The notes beneath the pieces were generated by a model. The model ran no database searches. It was not told where the DNA came from and saw only the letters and a program-made list of their open reading frames with translations. Made by a program: the position numbers and the translations under genes. Below are positions 1-8,342 of a DNA stretch of 64,000 nt, piece after piece; position 1 is the stretch's first letter, and each line of letters opens with the position of its first letter. Origin of the DNA: Aequorivita vladivostokensis (GTDB lineage Bacteria > Bacteroidota > Bacteroidia > Flavobacteriales > Flavobacteriaceae); contig NZ_JSVU01000002.1 of the NCBI RefSeq assembly GCF_000952855.1, forward strand, positions 62,001 through 126,000, given 5' to 3'.

Positions 1-796
1 TATATGCTTCTACGCTTTGTACATATTGTTTAACCAAAATGCTGTAACGGGTTTGCAGTTTTGCGTCCAACTTAGAAAGATATTTTACAGGAAAACGAAC
101 TATCCTGTTTTCATTAAATTCTGTTGTAGCGGTCTGATTAATACCAGTGGAATTCTCAGTAGAATAACAAATTATCTCGGGTTCCCGCGGAGTAAGCTCT
201 ACGTCGTAAGTACCACTATTCGGATTGAAATTTATAATCTGAGCAGTATAAGGCGAAGGATATGGCGCAACTATTTTATAAGTTTCTTCATATTCATACC
301 TAAAATATTTTGCATTGCCCGTGGGGTCTTCGGTGTTTACCAAAACTTGTACGCCATCCTTGTTTTCGGTTCCATCCACAATCCGTTCGGCGTATACCTC
401 GCCAATTTCGACCTCGGGCGGCAAGGTTACCGCTGTAGATATGTAATGTTTTCCTTCTGCCGTAACAATTTTCAACGTATAGGATACATTGGGCACTGCG
501 CTAAAGGCTTGTTCTGAAATATAATTGCCCGTTTCACTATCCCAATAGAAGTTATAAGCATTGCCATCACTTGCAGATACGTTTACAGTGGCATTGTTCA
601 CGGTTAAAATTTCGGGATCCTCAAGTCTTGAAGTTTTGCTCAATTTCACAATTTGAGGCTTTAACTCATCGGTTATCGTGCTCTCTACCACCAGAACACT
701 TTCAAAATCGACGGTTTCAATTTCATAGGGTTCGGTACAGCTCAATTGCAAAAGTGTAAGTGAAAAGAATATAAAATATAAAAAGGGTATCCTCAT
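1..796 (-). CDS. DUF4249 family lipoprotein, 3' part missing at window edge
   Basis: The minus-strand frame is open from the ATG at 796 to the window edge, giving 265 residues of an unfinished protein. The N-terminus is a lipoprotein signal, with a hydrophobic stretch ending in LQLSC (lipobox cysteine 20), followed by a beta-rich region typical of DUF4249, including a TLPPEVEIGEVYAE segment. DUF4249 proteins are outer-membrane lipoproteins of unknown function that are regularly encoded directly after a TonB-dependent receptor. Here the gene starts 5 bases after the receptor stop, so the two are almost certainly one transcript, and an accessory role in binding or capping at the receptor is likely by inference. 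The family is usually about 270-400 residues, so only the C-terminus is missing. Confidence 0.85.
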   Translation of the reverse strand, partial: MRIPFLYFIFFSLTLLQLSCTEPYEIETVDFESVLVVESTITDELKPQIVKLSKTSRLEDPEILTVNNATVNVSASDGNAYNFYWDSETGNYISEQAFSAVPNVSYTLKIVTAEGKHYISTAVTLPPEVEIGEVYAERIVDGTENKDGVQVLVNTEDPTGNAKYFRYEYEETYKIVAPYPSPYTAQIINFNPNSGTYDVELTPREPEIICYSTENSTGINQTATTEFNENRIVRFPVKYLSKLDAKLQTRYSILVKQYVQSVEAY

Positions 797-801
797 AGTT
801 C

Positions 802-3561
802 CTAAAACTTAAAGTTATACGTTATTGTTGGCACCGGCACCGAAAATATGGAAGTTTTATAAGCCTTGATCTGACCTTCCTCGTTCACGAAAAACACGGA
901 GTAAGGGTTGTTTCTTCCCAGAACATTATATACTGAAATATTAATAAAACTATGCGCAAGTTTATTCAATTTATGGTTGCCCTCTATGTTCACGCCCAGA
1001 TCCAGCCTGTAATAATCCGGAATCCGGAACTGGTTGCGGTCGCTGTAAAGCACCTGCTCCTCACCTGCAAACACATACCGCCCAATGGGATAGGTAATCG
1101 GTCTCCCGGTTTGATAGGTGAAATTTCCAGAAAAGCTGAAACGCTTGGTCAGCTTATAATTTGCAACTACCGAAAAGTCGTGGGGCTTGTCATAATTTGC
1201 CGGAAAAAATTCACCATTGTTAACCCGCTCCTGCATAAGCTGACTGTCCAGTTTCACCTCTGACCGGGAATAGCTGTACCCCACATACCCATTGAATCTT
1301 CCCGAGTTCTTTTTTACCAAAAACTCTACACCGTAAGCCCTTCCCTCGCCTTGTAAAAGGTCTGTTTCGAGGTCTTCGTTCAAAATTAATTGGGCGCCAA
1401 TTTTATAATCCAGCAAATCCTCCATTGTTTTGTAATATCCTTCCAGGCTGAATTCTACATCCTTGCCGGGAAGATTTTTAAAAAACCCGAGACTGTACTG
1501 GTTGGCGCGTTGCGGGGCAATGTTCAAATCCGATAGTTTCCAAATATCCGTAGGCGATTGGGTGGTGTTTGTAGAAAGAAGATGTAAATATTGGATAGTC
1601 CTGTTAAAGCCTCCTTTTACCGAAAAATCATTCCCCAGTAAATAGCGCGCGGCAATGCGATATTCTGGGCCGCTGTACGTTTTAATCGATTCGTTTTTAC
1701 CGAACTCCCGTACTTCAATCACCGAACTTTCACTTTTGGGAACACCTTCTTCATAAACATTTTGGGTGGAAGGACCCAGCGCCATATAAAAAGAATAACG
1801 CAATCCCAAATCCAGCAAAAACTTGTCGCTAACTTCAAACAAATCTGAAAGATACAGGGCCGATTCTAACCCTTTTTCACGGTCGATGGTCTTCGGGTCC
1901 ACATCAGAGTTGGGGCCAATAGGTACAATATTTCCTGGGTCTATGGAATACAGTTTACTGCTCAACCCATAGCTGAGTTTATGCTTGGGGCTTAGTTTGT
2001 AATTGAGATTCAACTTTGCCTGATATTCGTTCAACTCATACCCAAAATCGAAATCCTCGTTGGCGTCTGCCTCATAGTTCACTCCATATTTGTATTGGCT
2101 GTTTACCAAAATGAGTTCTGCCCTACTCCTTTCACTGAACGTATGACCGTATTTTAATGAAATCAAGCGGTTGCTGTAATCAAAAATAGAATCTGAAGTT
2201 ATGCTGAAACGGTCTTTGCTATAATAAAAAGTACCTTGTAGGGAATTGTTGTTATCAATATTGTGCTTGTACTTCACAATGCCATCATAAAAGGAAGCCT
2301 CGCTGTTTTTCAGTTCCTCTTCGTCAAGACTTCTTAAAATCCAATCGGAATAGGTAGCCCTAAAACCGGCTATTACCGAAGCTTTTTCCTTAACAATGGG
2401 CACTTCAACGGCAAGATTGGCGGTAATTGGCCCTACGGAACCCTCACCTTTAAATTTTTCCATATCGCCCGATTTGGTTTCAATATCAAAAACCGAGGAG
2501 AGCCTTCCCCCGTATTCAGCGGGAATGCTCGCCTTGTAAATTTCAAGGCTTCCGGTGGTAAAGGGATTTACCGCAGAAAAGAAGCCCAAAAAGTGCGATG
2601 GATTATACAGCACGGCATCATCCAGCAAGATAAGGTTTTGGTCTGCCCTGCCGCCGCGCACGTTAAAGCCGCTGGAACCTTCACCAGTGGTTTTTATTCC
2701 GGGCATGGTTGTGGCGACTTTTAAAATATCGCGCTCGCCCAAAACAAGGGGAATGGTTTTAATGGATTCAATATCAATATTGGTAACGCCCACCACGGCA
2801 TCGCGCACGTTGGCGTCTTTGTTTGATTTTACCACAACTTCTTCAAGCGATTCGGTGTTTTCGCGCAAGTCGATATTTAGCGAGCCATCGCCGTACATAA
2901 TTATATCCTGCCGAATTTTTTCAAATCCCAAAAGATTGGTCTCCAACTTATTCAGACCATACGGAAGCCGAATACTGTAGCGGCCTTCGGCATCGGTTAC
3001 GGCATATTTTGTCCTGTCAATGGTAGAAATGGAAAGATTTTGAAGCGGTTCCCCGGTCTTTGAATTTCTAAAAACACCCGAGAGCGTATATGTTTTGTTA
3101 GCGACGTTGGGGCGTTGTTTGCCAATGGTAACCAATTTTCTGGTCTGAACGGCGCCCTGTGAAATATATTCCTCTTGAAAAATGGGCGCGTTATTATTTT
3201 CAACTGCGTTTTTATCGGGTTTTGCTTCGTTAAAATAATCTGGGGGCAGTTCGGTATAAATGTAAGTATTGTTCAGCAAGATGACTTTGCCATCCTTCAA
3301 AATGTAGTTGATATTTGTATTGCTGAAAAGCTCGTCCAGCACCTCACGAAGGGACTCATTCTGAAAATCCTTCGTCACAAAATGTCCCTTCAGCCACGCT
3401 TCATCAAAATAGAAGGTTTTTTCTGAAAGCGATTCAACCTTCAGAATTGCTTCCTTTAGCGGCGTATTCTTAAAACTTGCGGTTATGTTTTGGTTGTTTT
3501 GCCCAAAAAGCCCAGGTGATGACATTAAAACTATGGCGAGGACAAGAATTATATTTTTCAT
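802..3561 (-). CDS. TonB-dependent receptor with N-terminal STN and carboxypeptidase-like domains
   Basis: This 919-residue outer-membrane receptor imports an unknown substrate using TonB energy. The chosen start (ATG at 3561) begins directly with a signal peptide ending near PGLFGQ and leaves a 19-base gap to the upstream gene; a start at 3627 would overlap that gene by 47 bases. Domains in order are signal peptide (1-20), STN domain (about 30-95), linker, carboxypeptidase-regulatory-like domain (about 150-230, SGVFRNSKTGEPLQ), plug (about 250-370, with a LDDAVLYNPSHFLG segment) and a 22-strand-type barrel to the C-terminus. STN domains normally signal to a FecR anti-sigma factor, but no FecI/FecR pair lies next to it here. 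The middle gene of an operon with a secreted protein upstream and a DUF4249 lipoprotein downstream. Confidence 0.92.
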   Translation of the reverse strand: MKNIILVLAIVLMSSPGLFGQNNQNITASFKNTPLKEAILKVESLSEKTFYFDEAWLKGHFVTKDFQNESLREVLDELFSNTNINYILKDGKVILLNNTYIYTELPPDYFNEAKPDKNAVENNNAPIFQEEYISQGAVQTRKLVTIGKQRPNVANKTYTLSGVFRNSKTGEPLQNLSISTIDRTKYAVTDAEGRYSIRLPYGLNKLETNLLGFEKIRQDIIMYGDGSLNIDLRENTESLEEVVVKSNKDANVRDAVVGVTNIDIESIKTIPLVLGERDILKVATTMPGIKTTGEGSSGFNVRGGRADQNLILLDDAVLYNPSHFLGFFSAVNPFTTGSLEIYKASIPAEYGGRLSSVFDIETKSGDMEKFKGEGSVGPITANLAVEVPIVKEKASVIAGFRATYSDWILRSLDEEELKNSEASFYDGIVKYKHNIDNNNSLQGTFYYSKDRFSITSDSIFDYSNRLISLKYGHTFSERSRAELILVNSQYKYGVNYEADANEDFDFGYELNEYQAKLNLNYKLSPKHKLSYGLSSKLYSIDPGNIVPIGPNSDVDPKTIDREKGLESALYLSDLFEVSDKFLLDLGLRYSFYMALGPSTQNVYEEGVPKSESSVIEVREFGKNESIKTYSGPEYRIAARYLLGNDFSVKGGFNRTIQYLHLLSTNTTQSPTDIWKLSDLNIAPQRANQYSLGFFKNLPGKDVEFSLEGYYKTMEDLLDYKIGAQLILNEDLETDLLQGEGRAYGVEFLVKKNSGRFNGYVGYSYSRSEVKLDSQLMQERVNNGEFFPANYDKPHDFSVVANYKLTKRFSFSGNFTYQTGRPITYPIGRYVFAGEEQVLYSDRNQFRIPDYYRLDLGVNIEGNHKLNKLAHSFINISVYNVLGRNNPYSVFFVNEEGQIKAYKTSIFSVPVPTITYNFKF

Positions 3562-3580
3562 GCAGAACTTTGGCTTCAGG

Positions 3581-4315
3581 TTACTGTTGGTTTGAGTTGG
3601 AATCCCGCCCATCGAGATAGGTAACAAGCTTTGTCATAAATAAGTCTGGGTTTGATTTTCGTATGGCTTTATAACTTTTATAAAACTCTCGAATTTCCCC
3701 AGCTTTCTCCGGAAGCAGTTGCCGAATGTCCCGTGGGGAGCCAAGGATGGCATACTTCCCATTATATTTCAACACATAATAATTGGCTTCAGAAAATCTA
3801 TATTGAATACCATTCCTCAGGGCTCTATCCTTCATTTTTTTTGTGTGCTTTATGTACAATTCCAAATCATTTCCAAGATAGGCGGCTTCATAAAAACCGT
3901 TACCGCCAAGACCCAAATCCACATTGGGAAGTCTTACAAATTTGTGGTTATGAATGGAAAATGAATCTAAAAACGCTGGAATAAATTTCACATTAAAAAT
4001 GCTCAGATTGTCATCAGACCGGGTTAGCAGATTGTCGCGCAACAGATCGTATTTCAGCAGGACATTTACGTAATACTGGCCATTGTAAGTAATCGAACCT
4101 TTTGTGTAATCATAACCTTGGTAATATCTAAACGTGCCGTCCGTATTCAAAAACAGATCTGTGAACTCAGTCCCGTTATACAGGCCCGTGTTGTCCAGCC
4201 CCACAATTTTATCATAGGTTTCATAAATTTTATCCGGTAAATTTGCTTGTGAAAATGTCGCCAGAGGAAACAACGAACAAAATAGAAAAGGTTGGAAGGT
4301 TTTTAGTATTTTCAT
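3581..4315 (-). CDS. secreted protein of unknown function, first gene of the receptor operon
   Basis: I do not recognise a family in this 244-residue protein. It has a clear Sec signal peptide (MKILKTFQPFLFCSLFPLATFSQ) without a lipobox, then a mixed region rich in aromatic residues and asparagine, with no cysteine motif or known catalytic signature. It stands 19 bases before the STN-type TonB receptor and shares its strand, so it should be the first gene of that operon and may be periplasmic or exported. A role in ligand binding or receptor function is inferred from position only. The upstream divergent region carries the palindrome at 4373-4386. Confidence 0.8.
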   Translation of the reverse strand: MKILKTFQPFLFCSLFPLATFSQANLPDKIYETYDKIVGLDNTGLYNGTEFTDLFLNTDGTFRYYQGYDYTKGSITYNGQYYVNVLLKYDLLRDNLLTRSDDNLSIFNVKFIPAFLDSFSIHNHKFVRLPNVDLGLGGNGFYEAAYLGNDLELYIKHTKKMKDRALRNGIQYRFSEANYYVLKYNGKYAILGSPRDIRQLLPEKAGEIREFYKSYKAIRKSNPDLFMTKLVTYLDGRDSNSNQQ

Positions 4316-4372
4316 TTCAGAATTTTACGATTTTAAAAGTACATAAAAATGAGTACCAATCTATAAATCGTT

Positions 4373-4386
4373 CCGTTAAATAACGG
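4373..4386. promoter_or_regulatory. palindrome CCGTTA-AA-TAACGG in divergent promoter region
   Basis: A perfect 6-base inverted repeat with a 2-base centre lies between the minus-strand receptor operon (start 4315) and the plus-strand gene at 4468. Its size and place suit a dimeric repressor or activator site for either direction. No regulator gene lies nearby, so the protein that binds it is unknown. Confidence 0.35.
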
Positions 4387-4416
4387 TCAAGCCGCAATTT
4401 TTTATTCATAAGAATA

Positions 4417-4424
4417 TATCTTCG
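4417..4424 (+). promoter_or_regulatory. -7 box TATCTTCG
   Basis: The octamer fits the Bacteroidota -7 box in its TAnnTTCG variant and lies 44 bases before the ATG at 4468. No good TTG -33 element is visible at the usual distance, so this is a moderate call. Confidence 0.4.
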
Positions 4425-4467
4425 TGCAAAACCGAGATTAAATATTTTACTATTATTCAAACCTTAT

Positions 4468-4947
4468 ATGAAGGCTGCATCGCTCAAAGAAATAAAAACC
4501 GAACTAAACCACCGCTCCACCCAGGAATTGCTGGAGCTTTGCCTTCGCCTTGCAAAATTCAAAAAGGAAAATAAGGAGCTGCTCACCTATCTTTTGTTTG
4601 AATCTGCAGATGAGGAAACGTACATCCAAAGCATAAAAGCCAAGGTTGATACAGATTTTGAAACTATAAATACCAAAACATTTTTTTACATAAAAAAGAG
4701 CGTCCGGAAAATTTTGAGGGAGCTGAAAAAATTCATCCGCTATTCGCAAAACAAAGAGACCGAAGTGGAACTTTTGCTCTATTTTTGTGAAAAGCTGAAA
4801 AACTTCAAACCATCCATAAAACGAAATACTACCCTTACCAATTTATACAACCGGCAGATTGATTATATTTCAAAAAAAGTAGAAACCCTGCACGAAGATT
4901 TGCAATATGACTATAAATTGGAACTGGAAGAATTATCAAAAAAGTAG
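4468..4947 (+). CDS. small helical cytoplasmic protein of unknown function
   Basis: This 159-residue protein has no signal peptide or membrane segment. It is rich in Lys, Glu and Leu, predicted almost wholly alpha-helical, and has a basic middle section (KKSVRKILRELKKFIRYSQ) that might bind nucleic acid or a partner. I recognise no domain; similar short helical proteins occur widely in flavobacteria as conserved hypotheticals. It is followed 16 bases later by arsC, so co-transcription is likely but a functional link is not shown. Confidence 0.7.
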   Translation: MKAASLKEIKTELNHRSTQELLELCLRLAKFKKENKELLTYLLFESADEETYIQSIKAKVDTDFETINTKTFFYIKKSVRKILRELKKFIRYSQNKETEVELLLYFCEKLKNFKPSIKRNTTLTNLYNRQIDYISKKVETLHEDLQYDYKLELEELSKK

Positions 4948-4963
4948 AACTTTATTATAAAAT

Positions 4964-5305
4964 ATGACAACCCTCTACCACAACCCCCGCTGCAGCAAAT
5001 CGCGCCAAGCTCTTCAACTTTTGGAAGAAGAAGGCGAAACCATTGAAATTGTAAAATATCTTGAAAACCCGCCCACGCACCAAGAGCTGAAGCAAGTTAT
5101 AGAACTTTTGGGCATAGACCCCATCGAACTTGTAAGAAAACAGGAAGCCGAGTGGAGGGAAAATTACAAAGGAAAGAATCTCACCAATGAAGAGGTTATA
5201 GATGCCATGATTCAACATCCGAAATTGATTGAACGGCCCATAGCCATAAAGGGCACGCATGCCGTTGTGGGCAGACCTCCCGAGAAAGTGCTGGATATTT
5301 TATAG
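4964..5305 (+). CDS. arsC: ArsC family arsenate reductase (glutaredoxin-dependent type)
   Basis: The 113-residue length and the N-terminal NPRCSKSR motif (Cys10) place this in the thioredoxin-fold ArsC/Spx superfamily. The family's true arsenate reductases reduce arsenate to arsenite with glutaredoxin. The conserved arginine block near the C-terminus is present (LIERPIAIKG, then VGRPPEKVLDIL). No arsenite pump or ArsR lies next to it, so it could be a YffB-like member with another thiol role. It follows the helical protein by 16 bases on the same strand. Confidence 0.85.
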   Translation: MTTLYHNPRCSKSRQALQLLEEEGETIEIVKYLENPPTHQELKQVIELLGIDPIELVRKQEAEWRENYKGKNLTNEEVIDAMIQHPKLIERPIAIKGTHAVVGRPPEKVLDIL

Positions 5306-5357
5306 TTTGAGCATTTTTATTTAACAAGAATTTAGCAGTTTCCAATTAAACCACGGC

Positions 5358-5365
5358 TATTTTCG
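5358..5365 (+). promoter_or_regulatory. -7 box TATTTTCG before second TonB receptor
   Basis: The octamer matches TAnnTTCG and lies 24 bases before the ATG at 5390, a suitable distance for a short leader. It overlaps a weak CCACG/CGTGG hairpin (5351-5368) that may be chance. Confidence 0.35.
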
Positions 5366-5389
5366 TGGGTCAAAATTGCTAAAAATTAT

Positions 5390-7906
5390 ATGAAGATAAA
5401 GCTCTCTTTACTACTCGTTCTTGCCTCGACCTTACTCTTGGCCCAAAATCCTGGAAAAAAACAAATTACCATTAAAGGAACCATTCTAGAAGAGGGTACC
5501 GATTATCCTTTAGAATATTCCACCGTTTCCTTCATAAACCGAGAAGGAAAGACCGTTACCGGCGGAATCACCGATATCGATGGTAAATACAGTATCGAAG
5601 TACCCGCTGATGTTTATACGGTGAAATATGAATTTATCTCGTATAAAACCAAAGAGCTTCCCAATCAAAATTTAACCAAAAACACCACGCTGCCAACGGT
5701 AAAATTGGCCCTGGATGCGGCAAGTCTTGATGAAGTAGTAGTACGTGCAGAAACCACGGAAGTACAAATTAGGCTCGATAAAAAAATATACAATATTGGG
5801 AAAGACCTTACATCGGGAGGAGCTACGGTGAGCGATGCCCTGAATAATGTGCCTTCGGTTACGGTAGATATTGACGGAGCAATCGCCCTACGCGGAAATG
5901 AGAACGTACGTATTCTCATCAACGGGAAACCATCGGCCATTGCAGGATTTGGTTCTACAGATGCCTTGCGCCAATTGCCCGCCGAAGCCATTGAGCGTGT
6001 TGAGGTAATTACCTCGCCTTCTGCCAGATATGATGCAGAAGGAACCGCCGGAATCTTAAATATTATTCTGAAAAAGGAAAAAACGCTCGGCCTCAATGGT
6101 TCGTTAAGTACAAGTATTGGCGTTCCACTAAATAGTAACGCAACGACCAACATTAATCTCCGTACAAATAAATTTAATATTTTCAATACCACGGGCATAT
6201 ATTATCGGAATGGACCCGGAAACGCTTTCTTCAACAATACTTACAAAGCGCGCCCACTTTTGGACGAAAATGGAGAGCCCATTTTGGACGATGAAGGAGA
6301 GCCAATTACCTTTGAGCCTAAATTCGATCGCGTTATCGAAGCCAGGAAATACGACCGTATGGGCAAGGGTTTCAATACCAATTTAGGCATTGAATATTTC
6401 CTTACCGACAAATCTTCCATTACGGCGAGCGCCTTCTATAGAAAAGGTGACGGCAATGACGAGACTACCAATAATACTTCAAATTATAATTTGGGTGAAG
6501 TAAAGGAGCGCATTACCAGAATTGAGAACGAAGCGGAAGATGATGAAACCTACCAGCTCGCATTAAATTACGTAAATAATTTCAATGATAACGGCCATAA
6601 ATTAACCGCCGATTTTCAGTATGAAAAAGACAAGGAAACTGAGAGTTCCTTTATTACGGAGAGGCGTTTATTTCCAAATATCCAGGTATTGCCTTCTGAA
6701 GATATAATTCAAAAACAAAACCAGACCGAATATTTAGCGCAGGCCGATTATGTGCTGCCAATAGGAGAAAATGCACAATTTGAAGCTGGATACCGCGGCA
6801 ATTTTGAAGAAAACATTACAGACTACACCCTGTTGGAGGAAACTGGAACCACGGGCATTTTTGTTAGAAATGATAGCATCTCAAACATTTTCACCTATAA
6901 TGAAAACGTGCATGCTTTATATTCCCAATATGGAAATAAATTCGGAAAGTTCTCCTTTCTGTTAGGTCTGCGCGTAGAGAATACCCAGTTAAAAGGAAAG
7001 GTAGATGCCGAAAATCTGGTAGGCGAAACACCTATAAATCTAAATTTTGATAAAAACTATACCGGCCTCTTCCCTACCGTAAACCTAACCTATGAACTAA
7101 AGGAAAACGAAAACATTACTCTAGGTTACAACAGACGTATAAACAGACCGCGCCATTGGTTTATAAACCCGTTCCCATCGCGCTCAAGTGAAGCGAACAT
7201 ATTTCAGGGAAATCCAGATTTGGATCCTGCCTTTGCCAGTGCTTTTGATTTGGGTTACTTAAAACGTTGGAAAAAATTAACGTTGACTACCTCCCTTTAC
7301 TATCAATACGAAACCGATGCTTTTGAAAGAGTGCAGCAAGAAACGGGCGAATTAACTAGTAACGATATTCCCGTAATCCGTACGCTTCCCATAAACCTTT
7401 CCACAAACGAGCGTTACGGTTTTGAACTAGGTTTACTTTACAATCCTACAAAATGGCTTAACTTAAACGGAAGCTTCAATTATTTCCTATTTAAAACCGA
7501 AGGATTCTATAATGATATTGATTATGGCGCCGAGAATACCAGTTATTTCGGACGTTTCAGCAGTAAGGTAAAACTCCCCGCCAAGATTGAATGGCAGACC
7601 AACGCTTTCTACAGAGGGCCATCCAATAATTCGCAGACTGAAACAGATGGTATCCTTTCAGTAGATATGGCAATGAGCAAGGATATTATGGACGATAACG
7701 GAACTTTGGCCCTGAACGTAAGCGATCTTTTTAATACCCGAAAAAGAAACAGTCTTACTACCACAGATTATTTTACCAGTGAAAGCGAATTTCAATGGAG
7801 ACAGCGCCAGGTGACCTTAACTTTTACCTACCGTTTTAACCAAAAGAAACAGCGTCAACGCCCAGAAAGAGGTGGCGGATTTGACGAGGGTGGATTTGAG
7901 GGTTAA
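5390..7906 (+). CDS. TonB-dependent receptor, outer membrane beta-barrel family
   Basis: This 838-residue receptor has a signal peptide (MKIKLSLLLVLASTLLLAQ), a carboxypeptidase-regulatory-like domain (about 24-105), a TonB plug (about 120-225, with VPSVTVDIDGAIALRGNENV and a LINGKPSAI loop) and a long C-terminal barrel. It belongs to the flavobacterial group of peptide- or siderophore-type receptors without STN domain and without a SusD or DUF4249 partner. An oddity is the low-complexity tail after the barrel, rich in Arg, Gln and Gly (RPERGGGFDEGGFEG). Acidic insertions (DENGEPILDDEGEPITFEP, about residues 290-308) suggest a surface loop that may bind calcium or metal. It is transcribed alone and ends at a strong terminator. 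Confidence 0.9.
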   Translation: MKIKLSLLLVLASTLLLAQNPGKKQITIKGTILEEGTDYPLEYSTVSFINREGKTVTGGITDIDGKYSIEVPADVYTVKYEFISYKTKELPNQNLTKNTTLPTVKLALDAASLDEVVVRAETTEVQIRLDKKIYNIGKDLTSGGATVSDALNNVPSVTVDIDGAIALRGNENVRILINGKPSAIAGFGSTDALRQLPAEAIERVEVITSPSARYDAEGTAGILNIILKKEKTLGLNGSLSTSIGVPLNSNATTNINLRTNKFNIFNTTGIYYRNGPGNAFFNNTYKARPLLDENGEPILDDEGEPITFEPKFDRVIEARKYDRMGKGFNTNLGIEYFLTDKSSITASAFYRKGDGNDETTNNTSNYNLGEVKERITRIENEAEDDETYQLALNYVNNFNDNGHKLTADFQYEKDKETESSFITERRLFPNIQVLPSEDIIQKQNQTEYLAQADYVLPIGENAQFEAGYRGNFEENITDYTLLEETGTTGIFVRNDSISNIFTYNENVHALYSQYGNKFGKFSFLLGLRVENTQLKGKVDAENLVGETPINLNFDKNYTGLFPTVNLTYELKENENITLGYNRRINRPRHWFINPFPSRSSEANIFQGNPDLDPAFASAFDLGYLKRWKKLTLTTSLYYQYETDAFERVQQETGELTSNDIPVIRTLPINLSTNERYGFELGLLYNPTKWLNLNGSFNYFLFKTEGFYNDIDYGAENTSYFGRFSSKVKLPAKIEWQTNAFYRGPSNNSQTETDGILSVDMAMSKDIMDDNGTLALNVSDLFNTRKRNSLTTTDYFTSESEFQWRQRQVTLTFTYRFNQKKQRQRPERGGGFDEGGFEG

Positions 7907-7925
7907 ACCGGGATTAATTGCCAAT

Positions 7926-7958
7926 AAAAAAGGGAACCAAAATTGGTTCCCTTTTTTT
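7926..7958. terminator. bidirectional rho-independent terminator
   Basis: A perfect stem (GGGAACCAA/TTGGTTCCC) is flanked by A and T runs on both sides. It serves the receptor gene on the plus strand and the small membrane protein gene on the minus strand. Confidence 0.9.
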
Positions 7959-7979
7959 ATATCAATTGCTGAAGTTAAT

Positions 7980-8150
7980 TTACTTCATTTCGTTTTTACG
8001 TTTTGCCTCACGCTTCAATTTCCAGTTTTCATAAAGTGCGCCCCCAATCCAATAGGGAAGAATACTCACTAAGAATATCATTAACCAAAATCCCATAGTA
8101 AGAATAGCTAAAAAAGCAAGAAAACCTAAATATTGTTCAAATGTAAACAT
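7980..8150 (-). CDS. small membrane protein, 56 residues
   Basis: The ATG at 8150 gives a 56-residue protein with two adjoining hydrophobic segments (about residues 7-38) and a strongly basic C-terminal tail (ENWKLKREAKRKNEMK), which indicates an inner-membrane protein with a cytoplasmic tail. A longer frame from 8258 adds only unlikely sequence. The start is supported by an exact -7 box (8175-8182) just upstream and by the shared terminator. I recognise no family. Confidence 0.75.
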   Translation of the reverse strand: MFTFEQYLGFLAFLAILTMGFWLMIFLVSILPYWIGGALYENWKLKREAKRKNEMK

Positions 8151-8174
8151 GATGTGGCGTTTTAAATGATGCCC

Positions 8175-8182
8175 CAAAGATA
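8175..8182 (-). promoter_or_regulatory. -7 box TATCTTTG of the small membrane protein gene
   Basis: Read on the minus strand, the octamer is an exact match to TAnnTTTG, 24 bases before the start codon. A TTG lies about 21 bases further upstream (8204-8206), the expected place for the -33 element. Confidence 0.6.
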
Positions 8183-8250
8183 ATAGGTTTTTTTGAAAAA
8201 CGGCAACAAAACTTTTCGATTTATTCACAACAAATAAACAGCCGTGCGGG

Positions 8251-8281
8251 TTGAACAACTTTTGCCTTTTCGTTACCTTTG
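8251..8281 (+). promoter_or_regulatory. fumC promoter, TTG-N20-TACCTTTG
   Basis: A -33 TTG (8251-8253), a 20-base spacer and an exact -7 box (8274-8281) precede the fumarase gene by 61 bases. This is the clearest full Bacteroidota promoter in the window. Confidence 0.65.
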
Positions 8282-8342
8282 CCTTTGAGCTCTAAAACTT
8301 TGTACGAAGAGTTCTTTTATAAACTTTCAAAACACATTCACA

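Noticed and set aside
17-759. Plus-strand open frames of 166 and 62 codons
   Set aside because: They are antisense to the DUF4249 lipoprotein frame, which has a signal peptide, a lipobox and operon context; the plus frames show no domain or start signal.
3562-3627. Longer N-terminus for the STN-type TonB receptor
   Set aside because: It would place 22 residues before a perfect signal peptide and overlap the upstream gene.
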